Source: Phaffia rhodozyma
Lineage: Eukaryota; Basidiomycota; Tremellomycetes; Cystofilobasidiales; Mrakiaceae
Length of the DNA: 64,000 nt
Direction: 5' to 3'
NCBI GenBank assembly: GCA_014706385.1
Contig: JACGZH010000004.1
Span: 2,108,001-2,172,000 of the forward strand
The position numbers and the translations under genes were made by a program. The notes below the pieces were generated by a model, which saw only the letters and a list, made by a program, of their open reading frames with translations, made no database searches and was not told the origin of the DNA. Below are positions 34,785-46,041 of this stretch, one piece after another. Numbering within the stretch: position 1 is the stretch's first letter; each line of letters starts with the position of its first letter.

Positions 34785-36433
34785 CTACGACGTAGGTCTG
34801 GCAACTTCTTCCCCGATGACGACTCCGTCTTCTCCTTTCTCGATCCCCTCTCCGGCCTGCTCAGCTTCTTTAATCTCATCAGCCACTGCGTCCTCGATGA
34901 TCGCGGCCTGCTGAGCTTCCTTAGGAGGTTCCACATCCGGGTTGGCCTGGGTGACTGCTTTCCTAACCGAAGAAAGGACGAGCTCTTTCAAACTGGAAGC
35001 GGTGGCGATGACACCGTCGTTCTCTTTCAACGTTCTGCCGACTCCAAAGTCAAGGTCTCGTCCCCAGATGTCACCAACCCAGCCGCCGGCTTCTTTGACC
35101 AACAGCCAACCGCTTGCGTGGTCCCATACTTTTTCCACGTATTTTTTCCCGCCGCTGTACGCGGTCGGCACTCTCAGGTAGACCTGTCCATCTCCTCTAG
35201 CGAGCGCTCCGTACTTTGCCTGCGAGTCCATTCGGACATGCTCACCTAGCCCAACGAGGTCGGCAATTGATTCGTTGATCGAATGTGAAGAGTGACCGGC
35301 CTCGACGGATTCGAGGATCTTCGGCTTTGACTCCTCGGAGGCTCCAGGGATGGGAGCGGAGAGAGAGATCGGCTGGAACGCTTGCTCCGCGGCAGAAGGT
35401 GAGGGGGCGAGAGGAAGGGTGAGGGATCGTTGGAAGGACCCGTGGGAAGCAGTGGCAAGGAAGAGGGATCCTTTAGAAGTGGGTGATGCGATGGACGGGT
35501 ACGGGAGGTTTGGGCATCCAATCAAGCCTAGGATAGGCTTGGACTCGGAGACAAGTGTTAGACACACGGCGTACTGCTCTCCTCGCAAGAAACCTGTGAA
35601 AGGGAAGAACAGAACGATACGAAGAAGAGAAAGAAAGAAAAGGAAAGGATTAGAAGCAACTTGAAAGAAAAGGCAGCGCAGAATCAGAGTAAAGGAGAGA
35701 TGCCCTCGACTGACCAAGAGTTCCGTCAATAGGATCACAAGTCCACCACCTGCCCTGTTTACCACCTTCCGAGTTTCCTCGGTCGATTGCCTCAAGCACC
35801 TTATCCTCAGAGAGAGCATCGAGCTTCTGACCGACCTGGTCACTCTCGAGTGCTAGGGCCTCGTTGACGAGGTTGGTGATGCTCTCTCGCATCGAGGCAG
35901 ACTGGGCAGAATCCGACCTGAGAGAGGTGGTGTCTTCCTCGCCGATTAGTGGATCGGAAGGAAAGTGAATGGAAAGCAGGTGGGCGAGAAGAGCCTGAGA
36001 TGCATAATCGGCGACTAGTGGATAAGATCAGAAGGGCGAAACCAACCAGAGAGATGAAATTATCGTCAGGGATCGAGAATTCAAGCGCCATCGCCATCCG
36101 ATAGATTTTCAGCCTAGCCAGGTTTGATTTTGTATGGAAACCATCTTGCGATATGCCTTCGCATGAATCGTTCCACAAACGATCAAACTCACCAGTCACT
36201 GGACTCTTGTCGACCTTGGTTTCGGTGTCGTCCTTCTTGATTGCGCTCTGTACCTTATGGGTGATATGGCAGGCTCTGAGGACGGCCTGAACGGCGAGCT
36301 GAGCCTCCTTCTGGAGATCGTTGGACGTAGGAACAATAACGGACATTTGAGACCTGGAGAGAGAAATCGTACGAGCTGTCAGGAATGGCTGTCGAACCTG
36401 ACGGACAGCAAGAGGCAGGAAGGATCGAAGCAT
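34785..36433 (-). CDS. MET22: 3'(2'),5'-bisphosphate nucleotidase (Hal2/Met22)
   Basis: Removes the 3' phosphate from PAP and PAPS, a by-product of sulfate assimilation; a Mg2+-dependent, Li+/Na+-sensitive member of the inositol-monophosphatase fold. Motifs in order: 'KVDKSPVTVADYASQALLAH', metal ligands in 'GEED', 'CDPIDGTLGFLRGEQYAVCL' (DPxDGT), and 'VWDHASGWLLVKEAGG' (WDxA). The stop is at 34785-34787; the C-terminus is extended by a Glu/Ala-rich tail compared with yeast. Two in-frame ATGs are possible: 36433 gives a 29-residue Arg-rich, acid-free leader that looks like a mitochondrial presequence; 36346 (MSVIVPTSNDLQKEA) gives the usual cytosolic length. Introns lie inside the N-terminal half and around 35600-35710. 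Confidence 0.92.
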
Positions 36434-37351
36434 ACGATATAGATGGGTTTGATGAGATCGAGACAGTGAAGAAGAGAGAAAGAGGAAAGGCTGGAGAAAG
36501 AAAAAAATGGAATTCAAGATGGAGAGGTTGATCGAGGAAATCCGAATGAAGGGACCGTGCGAGTGACGCCATCTCTTACGTAAGCGAGTTTGGTAGGGTT
36601 ACGGGTGAGGGGCGTGTGTAGGGGTGTGACCTGCTTGTTACACAGCCGTCAGCTATGGCTTGAGATCGTTGCGCTTGCTCAACTCATCATCCCCTTCCAA
36701 CGCATCGACTTGCCAACATGCAGTCGTCCAGCGCATGTATGTTCAGTATGTTGTACGATCTATCCTTTAGCGTATTGTATCTTCTCGCCATTCTGCCTTC
36801 GTGCAGTGCGTTTGACGTCTGAAGATCATATATAAGACCGGCTTCCTTTGCGTTTCAAAGCTCAACCCCCTAGCCTGAATCCTTTGTTATTCTTTTCTCT
36901 TTTTTCTTGTACCCTGTTCCATATCGCCCTTTACTCTTCCATCTTGGTTGGTTTCCTACCTCGATTCTTTGTTCACAAGCGATCCAGCAAGAGTTCTAAA
37001 CACCCCTCTTGCCCGGTCACATCCCACACCTGGTTACTCCCAATGTAACCTTCCTGAGACATTCTAGCTTTGAATGCTGACAGAACACACGCCCAAGCAC
37101 AGCTTCTGACACGCGCCCCCACGCACGCCAACAAGTATGACGCGTTCGGCCGGCGAACGTTACCACTGGCCGTGTAAGAAACACGAAGCGCTCGGTTCTT
37201 TCTGGCTGGTCGATCGATCTTGCCCCCACTGGAAGTTGTGTTTCCTTCCTAAACCCATCCATCATCTCTTTCCTCTGTCAAGTATACATCCTTGTCTGAT
37301 CCCTACAACACTCTTGCTTGTTCATCCTCACACACCTTATCTCGATCAAAT
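36434..37351. promoter_or_regulatory. Divergent region HAL2 / KES1, 918 bp
   Basis: On the plus strand there is a CRE-like TGACGTC (36813-36819) followed about 10 bp later by a good TATA element, TATATAAG (36829-36836). That is about 515 bp upstream of the KES1 start, so KES1 may have a long or spliced leader, or a separate transcript starts here. One ACGCGT lies at 37140-37145. From 36890 the strand is T/C-rich. Small frames in this region are not convincing. Confidence 0.45.
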
Positions 37352-39736
37352 ATGCCTCATCTATCTTCTTCCTCGGCATCAAAGACGGCAGAAGAGCCCA
37401 GTGTTGTGCCCGCTGGCCAACGTTCGTCTTCATCTCTTTTGCCTTCTGTGTTTCCTTTTCTCTCCTTCCGTCTCTCTCTCCTTCCCTTCCACTCTTCTTC
37501 GACGTCTTCCCACTATCGTGGATTCATCTCAATTTGTGTCTCACTAACACCGAGATTTACTTGAACTGATTTACTTTATTTCTGTTTTTATTTCATTCAA
37601 ACATTCGACACTCTACTTTCCTCTTCTGACCCTTCGTAGAGGCTGGATGGTCATCATTCATCAAGCAGTACGTCTCTCCTTCACTGGCTCTTCCTTTGTT
37701 TTCTTTTCTTCTCTTCTTTTTTGTACCTGTCAGAATAGCCTCAGCCATCCATTATCCGGACTGAACAAAGACTGATCTAATCTCGCTCTCCATCCTTATC
37801 ATTCATTCAAAACCACCATCTTGTCAGACTGGCCAATGTGTCCGGAGATCTCTCCTCGATGACTGCACCGCCTTTCATCCTCTCCCCTGTGGTTCGTTCT
37901 TCAAACACAGTAGTCATCCTGCTTACCCTATCTCTAGACACATCCTAACCGTCTTAACTCAACTTTTTCTTTCAGTCTCTCACTGAGTTTCCTGCTTACT
38001 GGTGTGAGCGACCTGATCTCTTTGCCGCTATCGCCGACGGGCGAACTGCTGAAGATCGATCAAAGCTCGTGCTCAAGTGGTTCATCGTAAGTCGTCTTTG
38101 TCTCACCCCTTATCGTTCATCGCAATCCACTTAGCGAACTGTCTTTTCGTCACAACAAATGCTTCGTTTCGCTCCGAGCTCTCAGTGCACGCTCAAGGGT
38201 CAGTACATGAGTCGAAATGAAAAAATGGGATCTGAAAAGAAGTAAGTGCATGTTTAGTGATAAACGTGCTGTTTTGGACGGTTTTATCCCTGTACATAAC
38301 ATCAAAAACAGGTACTGAACATATGGTCTACTGGAATCCTTCTATTTGGATGTATGCTTGCAGGCCTCTCAACCCGGTGCTTGGAGAGTGAGTTTTTTCT
38401 TTGTCTCTTTAAAGACCTGGCCGAGAAAGAGTTCTTACCTGTTTCAACTTTACCATAAATCTAGGCTGTTTTTCGGATCTTGGCCCAACTTGAACAACCG
38501 AGGTGACACTCACCTTGCTGTCGAGCAGGTCTCTCACCATCCTCCTATCACCGCTTAGTGAGTGGACTCTGCCTTCTCTGAGTTGCGACACTTCCTGTTG
38601 ATACCATTCAAACCGATTCCACGCACTTCTTCAGCTACATTGAGAACCCCCAGAAGGGTGTCAGCTTGGTCGGTGCATCCGGCCAGAAGACCAGCTTTTC
38701 GTTCCCCTCGATCGTCGTTAAGCAGAACGGACATGCCACTTTGAGCGTCAAGTTGCCCGATGGTCAGGTCGAAAAGTACTTGATTGGGCTCCGTTAGTCT
38801 TCATTCTTCATTCGTGCTCACCGGGTTGGTATTGATTAGATCTCTCATCCGCCTTGTTGTGTATGTCTCTCACTTATCGCAAAAACCTGCCAGCCAAGCT
38901 CCGAATCGATGGTCTGATCACCGGATCGCCATACATTGAAATCACTGACTCATCCTTTATCCAGTCATCATCCGGATACTCGTCCCTTGTACGTTCTCTT
39001 TTGACTCAGTTTGATGTCATCTTCTCCTGTTTGACCGATGAACTCATTGAGTTGCTATCAGATTCACTATTCTGGAAAGGGCTACATCACTGGAAAGGCT
39101 CACACGTTCAAGGCTACGATGTCGGACCCTAAAGGTCATGTCCTTCTGACCGCCGAGGGACAGTGGGACAGTGAGCTCTTTCCTCATCTTTCAGTCTTGC
39201 TGTTTGGCTCGATCCTAAGACTTTTCGATGGTTGACATCACCCCCTTTGACTACCAGAAACCTCCAAGCTCGCGAAGAGCTCCGAAGTGTTCACCGACGC
39301 CACGGTTCCCAAGGAGGAGGTCTCTGTTGTTGATCTCACTTATCAGGGAGAGTACGAGAGCCGAAAGTTGTGGTCTGAGGTGGCTGATGGAATTCGAACG
39401 GGTGACTTTGATCGAGCCAGTCGGGCCAAGACTCAAATCGAGGTTTCTCAACGAGAACTCCGAAAGACTGAGCAGGCTCAGGGAACAGAGTGGGCGTTGA
39501 GATACTTCAAACATACGGCTTCTGATCCTGACTGTGAGTTTGTGCTCTCGTCTTGTTGGGCGACTGGGCAGTGGTAGAATGCGGACGCCGAGAATCACAA
39601 CTAATCCTCTGAACTGTCTTTGTTTCTCATTCCATCAGACTCTCACCTCGCTACGCTCGGAAAGGTCCAGCCTAGTACGGAGGAGGGTTGGGAATTCACT
39701 GGCCCTTTGCCTACGGCCACCGGAAAGACTCTCTAG
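37352..39736 (+). CDS. KES1: Oxysterol-binding protein, Kes1/Osh4 type
   Basis: Soluble lipid-exchange protein (sterol and PI4P) of the short ORP class without PH domain. It starts MPHLSSSSASKTAEEPSVV, then small exons: 'SLTEFPAYWCERPDLFA', 'EDRSKLVLKWFI', 'STLKGQYMSRNEKMGSEKK', 'PLNPVLGE'. The ORP signature 'EQVSHHPPITA' lies near 38523-38558. Later 'GHATLSVKLPDGQVEKYL', 'GLITGSPYIEITDSS' and 'LIHYSGKGYITGKAHTFKA' match the Osh4 beta-barrel. The C-terminal part has 'SRKLWSEVADGIRTGDFDRA' and 'QGTEWALRYF', ending at TAG 39734-39736. At least nine introns. Length and lack of other domains point to Osh4/Kes1 rather than Osh1-3. Confidence 0.92.
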
Positions 39737-40591
39737 AGTTTAGAAACCTCTCTTTCTCTCTTTCGTGTGTGTGTGTGTGTGTACGTTCTAAGCTACTAGT
39801 AGATTTCGATCCTCTAGAAATGGGTTAAATTCGCTCTCTCTGCTGGAAAATTTGTGTGCTCCTGCGCTCGTCTTTCGGAACAATACACCATACTCTCTTG
39901 ACTATCTACCTTTACTCTACCTGTGTCTACTGTCTTTTTCGCTCTACCTATTGATCGGCCGTTGGATGTTGAAGCTCTGTACAACAAGTAAATGATGATT
40001 CTCTTCAAATCCCCCATAGTTTTCGATGACGTCAGTCCATAGGAGCCCCGGGGGAAGCTCCTTCCGGCGTTTCGAATCCCCCTGACTGCGGGATTCGATT
40101 TCTGGGCCGATTGGCGATCCGGCCGGCGGTTCGAAAGATTTGCTTAATCTTTTTTTTTTCTTCTTTTGCTGCTCCTTCGCTATTCTGGCATTTGTTTCAG
40201 CCACAACAGAACCGCACGAACGGCGAGGGATCAGCGACGTCTAGGCTCTAGGTTCGCGCTCAAGCCAGTGCTTGAGCCAGGAAGGAAGGCGAGAGAGCGA
40301 TGCTGTTCCACATGAACTCCGGCTGGAATAGCGAGGTCGGGGAGGAAAACGAGGTGGGAGCTGGATGGATGACGATCGTCTAACCTCGCTCGGAGCGTTT
40401 TTTGAAGATAGTTTTTTTTTCTTCTCTTTTTTCAATCATATAGGATGTCTGTGCAATCATTCTTCCCAACCACTCATCCCAACCACCCACTCACCCACTC
40501 CGACTCTTGGTTTCTCTTCTTTCCCTCTCTTCTTTCCCTTTCTCTCTGTCCTTTTTTCTTTTGGTCTGGATCGGTACGTCGCTAAGTTGGA
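39737..40591. other. Intergenic, 855 bp, KES1 3' end to PRM10-like promoter
   Basis: A (GT)n run of about nine units (about 39764-39781) lies in the KES1 3' UTR. A perfect palindromic CRE, TGACGTCA, lies at 40027-40034, 558 bp upstream of the next start codon. T/C-rich leader from 40410 to 40570. A sequence near 40060-40075 resembles a tRNA T-loop but cannot be folded into a tRNA. Confidence 0.45.
40027..40034. promoter_or_regulatory. Palindromic CRE (TGACGTCA)
   Basis: Exact ATF/CREB-type 8-bp palindrome in the upstream region of the PRM10-like gene. Regulation is inferred only from the match. Confidence 0.4.
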
Positions 40592-43500
40592 ATGACGAAT
40601 AGCACAACACATATCGGTGGTAGTAGTAGTAGTAGTAGTAGCAGCATTAGTAGAGGTAGTACTCGTCCAACAGAGACGAACAATCCATCCGCCACTGACA
40701 TCGACGATAATGATAACAACAAAGACAGCGATGGCAACAACAACAACAATGCTCGGACCAATGACGAGAACAACTCCCATGATCAAAACCTCAACGACGG
40801 CAATGAGGAACAAGAAGAAGGAGGCAGTAGACCGAGCTTAATGAAATTCAATATGCATTCTATACTTCAGTCTCACAATTCTTTACGCCGATTGCCGATA
40901 CGACGACGAACAAACTCTACCGCTCGGTCCAGAGAGGACCGAGGAGCCGAGGGCGATATAGATGGTGAGCATGGTAGTGCGGATGATACGTATTCCGAAG
41001 GCTACAGCGAGGAGGATGATGATAATGATGGTGGAGCAGAAGCGAGAGGACGAGAAACGAATGCCTCTTTGAGTTCATTGGTCAGATCACTCCATGAGGA
41101 GTCCGGTGGAGACTACTTATCCGACGATCTCGTTCGATCCGACCGACCCGATAGGAAGAGATCGAAAAAGGCAACAAAGAAGAGGCAGAGTTTGAGGAGG
41201 AATCAGAGCTCGACAAGGTCTGTCACTGTCATTCCAGAAGAAATGATGCTCCCTCCGAGTGACAAGGTGGAGGATAACGGATTACCGGTCGTTCAAGAAC
41301 GACCGTCCTTTGCTGACAACCGACAAGAACAGCGCCGTTCCAGCGCCTCATCAGCTCGACTCGAAACTCCGGCTGCTTCGAGACAGGCCTCGGTCAGATC
41401 AAACGTGTCAAACACTTATCGTCCGTCTCCCCCTTCTGCTTCTGCCTCTTCATCAAATCATCCCCGCCGTAGCCTCCACGACAGACGTCCAGAATCTGAA
41501 AACGACGAACCCATCACCACCGCTCCTCCACCGACTCATGCCGACACCGGTCGTTCGTGGTTTCAAACATCTTCCCATGCCAAACATTATCCCCATCATA
41601 AACATCCCCATCTCGACCGACAGAAGCTTCAACAATCCTTACCGACAACCATCCAAGATATCGCCCATCATACTTTTGGAACAACCGTCCGTCAGCCCGA
41701 AGATGAACATTTACCCAAACTCCAACAAGATCTCAACCAGCCATTCATCCCTTCATCAAGCTCTCACCACCATCCAAGTCCTCTTGGCCGACTATGGATG
41801 AAGATCACCTCTTTCGACGCTTCAGCCACCTCGGGTCATCTTCCAGGTGGGAACGCTGCTAGTAAATCTCCGCTCGCGGCCACGTCCGGAACGGACAACG
41901 GAGCGATGCACAGTATAGCCGCTCTGATAGCCACAACAGGAAATCTCGTAGGTATCTCTAGTCCAACGGTAGCTACCATCGGTCCGGCGTGGTCCTACGA
42001 GGACGGAGCGGAGACCGTGCCTGGGACGGGTGGGAAACGAAGAGTTGCCAGGTATGGAAGGAGGGAAGCGGTGGCGGACGAAGCGATGAGAGCGAATGTG
42101 CAGGACGATCAAAATCAGGTGGACGAAAGAAGGAGACGAAGAACGGAACGAGAGAGAAGAAGGCAGGCTCATCATGCACAGGAGGAAGGAAAGAAGAACC
42201 CGGTTGTTCCACTCAAGAAAATCGACCCTCAGTCAAGCCGAAGAAGGTCTCAGGAAAGAACCTCCGAGACAAAGGACGAGAAGAATTCTGGAGGTCCTAC
42301 CACGAGCAGAGCGCAAGATCCGGAGAAGAAGAGCCAGGCTGGAGATTCGAATGATAACAAAAAGCTGGACGACCTAGCAGATAAAGGCACTCATAACCTG
42401 CTCCACACCGAAGGGGCCGGTGTTCAAGCCTACCCTGCCGAGTACAATATCGGAGATGAAGATACTGTGGTTCCTTCAGGAGATATCTCTTCCGTCTCGG
42501 AAAACTCAAACTCGGATGACAATCGAGGAGTCACCATCAATAGAGATGAGAGAGACCTTGAAAAGGGAGCGAGGAGGAGGAATACGAAGAAGAAAAAGGG
42601 GAACTACGCAGGTTGGATTGGAAGTAAACGTGGAGAGCGTCTTCAGCAAGAGATCTTTATGTGCGTCTTCTGTTGTGCTTCTTTCTGTGCTTTCCGTCTC
42701 TTGATGGGAATGTGTTGTCTAGATACTGATCCTTTACTTGTCGATTAGTACGGACAACCGGAGTACAGAAACCCAATGTAGAGATTTCCTCGTCAGACTA
42801 GCAAACGCCATGATGATCTGTAAGTTATCCTCACACTACCCCTCTATCGTCTCGCATGATCTCATCACCTTTCTCTTATTGGTCCCATTTTTCACCTACA
42901 GATGGCGCTCCTAGCCATCGACTTGAAGGCCATCTCGAATCAACCGCAAGAGTCCTCGAAATCGACGCCCACTTCTTCTATCTGCCTTCGAACCTGATCA
43001 TGTCTTTCTCCAAACCGGACTCGGGCTCAGATACCGCTTTCTTGAGAGCAGCCGGAGCTCTGGACACGGAGAAACTCAAGCAAGTGCACGCAGTCGTTAG
43101 TCCCACTCCCTTTCTATTCTTCTTTGTTCTTCCCTCCTCTTTTTTGACGATCAGGGGTAAAGATGAATCCGAGCGCATGCTGAATATGTCTTTTTGGGGG
43201 GCGGTCGAACATAGTCTAGAAAAGTCTTGCATGATGTCATTTCTGCGGCGGAGGGTTCGAGACAACTTAAACAGATCACTGCCTCCCGTCCACTTCATAC
43301 GACTTGGATGAGGATCTTCATCACTGGGGTTCGCTCTCTCTGTTCTGTGGGAGATAGACTAATACGCGGCATAGGTGGCTGACTTTCTTATCTTGATTCT
43401 TTGCTCGGTTATCTTTTTTTTTTTGGGAACTATAGATGTGCTCGTTCTTTGCTTGCTCTGCTGTTTTTAGCGGGTCTCTTGTGCGTCTGTTCTTTCTGTT

Positions 43501-45380
43501 CTTTTAATAGACTATGGTTCTTGACATACGCTTACTCTAAATCTTATCTGGATAACATGGTGATAGGTCGACATGTTCGCTTCCTTCATCCTAGGCAGCC
43601 TCATGGGAACATGTCAGCTTACTCTAGCAAGCTCGAACCCTTTGTTTTTGAATTGTTTCGAGGTGGGTCCTTCATTCGCTTCCTTCACATGTGGTTCTAG
43701 ATACATCGTTGATAGACGTTAGATTCTGCCTTTTTTTTCGCGATGACCAATACAGGTTGCCATGGCTTTCATATTGAGCTTCTTCGCAAAAGCACTCTCG
43801 TCGACAGGATACTTCTGTTATAACAGCATAACATCAGCTTCGATCGTCATGATCTTGCCAGGTACACATCTCTTCGTCGTCTCTGTTTTTGCCATCAAGT
43901 TGTTTACTGTGCTGATGTTCGAAATTCGGTTCTGGGTTCTATTCAGGTTATGTAATCCTCACAGGCTGTTTAGAAATTGCTGTGAGTGAATCCGCATCTC
44001 TTTTTGTCTTATTTTAGACAAGTCTGACATGTACGTTGAGGTGTGTTCCTCATTTAGTCCCGGCTTATTGTTGCTGGTTCCATTCGCCTGGTATACGGCT
44101 GTGTATTGAGTTTGTTCTTGGGAGTGGGAATCTCACTGGGATCGAAGTTATGGAATGGTACAACTTTCCGCTTTCCCTCTCCTCTTCTGTATATTCCTAA
44201 CTCATCTGATTTATCTATCTGCTCTCGACAGTCTTTCTTCCTTCGCCTACGGACGGCGACTCTTCGATTTCGATCGACGGTTCATTCTTTTCCTCGAACA
44301 CATCTATCTCCAGCCCGTTCACCAACGGCACGTTCACGTTCACGAACTCCACCTCATCGGCTAGTTCTGGCACAGTCACCTGTTCTCGAGCAGACGATGC
44401 ACCCTGGTATTTGCAGTCTATTCACCCATACTATTGTAAGTCATTTTTCTTGCTCTTCGACCTCCTCTCCCTTTGGATGTTTGACCTTTCCCGGCTGATC
44501 GGATATGAGCGTCTGTTTTCTTTGTTTCGGTTCTGGTGTATAGTATTCATCCTTCTTCCATGTTTTGCGTTCTCCCTCGAGTTGTGGACGAAGGCGAAGA
44601 TCAGGACCAGAGAGGTAAGTGTCTTGTTGCGCGCGCTTTTTCTCGGCGCTTTCCATTGCATAAATCTTACCTCGAACTATTTGATTTTATATATATATAT
44701 ATCTCTGTTCTATAGACTTTGGTTTCATTTGTGCTTGGTGTGTATTCGTCCACTTTTTCGTGTTTTTACTTTATAACGATCACGCTGTTGAACCGCCCCA
44801 CATCTTGATACATGTTTCGTATAGCCTGCGCTTCGTTCGCCGCTTACTATTTCGCTAAGCAAGGGATCTCAAGTCTTCCCGAAGCATCTTCGGCTATTGG
44901 AGGTGCCATCGTCGGTCTAGGAGGCATCCTGTGGAGTAGACTCGCCAGAGGAACGGCTTATACAACTCAGTCGGTCGCTATCTTGTTGCTGGTTCCTAAT
45001 GGTCTAGCAGCGGCTGGTGTGAGTTTGATCTATCTGTGTTGTTCCGAAAGTATGATCTCTCGTATCGCAAAATAAAAGAGGTCTGATCATTTTTGGTCGT
45101 TCGTTTATGAATCTAGGGTTTGGCGATGTCGAGTGTGAGTGACGGAACAACTAGTTTCGAGTTGGGAACTCAGGTTGCGTTGAGGCAGATAGAGACCTCT
45201 ATCGGAGCGACTATGGGACTCTTCCTTGGTTCGTTCCTTTGATCTCGGTCATTTATTAAATCATTTTCTCCTACTTCTCCTAGCTGATGATTGACTTTGA
45301 TTTGGGATTGTTCCGATTTAGCTTCGCTCGTGTCTTACGCCGGCAGTAGACGAAAGCGAGGAAACTTCTTCACCTATTAG
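40592..45380 (+). CDS. Prm10/ThrE-like multi-pass membrane protein (DUF1212)
   Basis: Homologue of yeast Prm10 and of the bacterial threonine/serine exporter ThrE; substrate in fungi unknown. About the first 690 residues are hydrophilic and disordered. They open with a poly-Ser run from an AGT repeat (40617-40650), with many Asn, Asp, Arg and His residues. After two introns the conserved cytosolic part appears: 'CRDFLVRLANAMMIYGAPSH', 'RLEGHLESTARVLEIDAHFF', 'YLPSNLIMSFSKPDSGSDT'. The last 1.8 kb carries many hydrophobic segments split by introns, including 'VAMAFILSFFAKALSSTGYF', 'AYYFAKQGISSLPEASSAIG' and 'SVAILLLVPNGLAAAG', then 'GTQVALRQIETSIGATMGLF', ending 'SRRKRGNFFTY' at 45378-45380. 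Both ThrE halves seem present. Confidence 0.85.
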
Positions 45381-46041
45381 CAAAATACTACCTTTTTTTC
45401 TTCGTCTGCCCTTTTCTTTCTGTATTACCTCTTGTGGTGATAACTTGTTACAACCTTCACAATCGGTTTCCTGATGATCTATCACCCTTCCAGAGATATT
45501 CCTCTTTCATCTATATATCTTGTCTCATACCTAGGATTCTAACCTACTTACTCTCATCCTACTTTCGTCTTGCCATTCTTGTTGTTCATCTCTTTCCTCT
45601 TTCTAATTCTAAGCCACCCCCGAATTAGACTATACACGAACGATAGATACCAGATTTCTCCTCTTAGACTTTATACACATGACTTTTGTATTACCAAGCT
45701 CTGACAGTTATGAACCATTCATGTGTTGCGCTCGACTCTATTGGATCTAATGTCCAAAGCAGCGAACCAAGGGACTAAGATAAAACGATTACCACCATTC
45801 AAGACGTAAAGATAGCTAGGTATAATGTGTGAACAAGAAGATGAGATCAGATGAAGAGGACGGGTATTATATATTTGAGCAGGTCTCGTCACCGGCAGAA
45901 GACTGATGTGAGAGGTTCTAGATAAAGATAGACACTATTGAACAGAATCGATGAGAATAATGAATAGACAGATGATGAAAGCAAACGAGCGGAAGATGTT
46001 TGAGAGAGTACAGCCAGATGCAAGAGCCTTTCGCCTTGAAC
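45381..46041. other. Convergent intergenic, 661 bp, PRM10-like / kinesin-6
   Basis: 3' UTRs of facing genes; T/C-rich from 45390 to 45620, then A/G-rich. No gene-like open frame or structured RNA recognised. Confidence 0.45.

Noticed and set aside
40050..40140. tRNA-like T-loop sequences (TTTCGAATCC and GGTTCGAAA)
   Set aside because: Neither has a pairing T-stem, anticodon arm or acceptor stem around it, on either strand.
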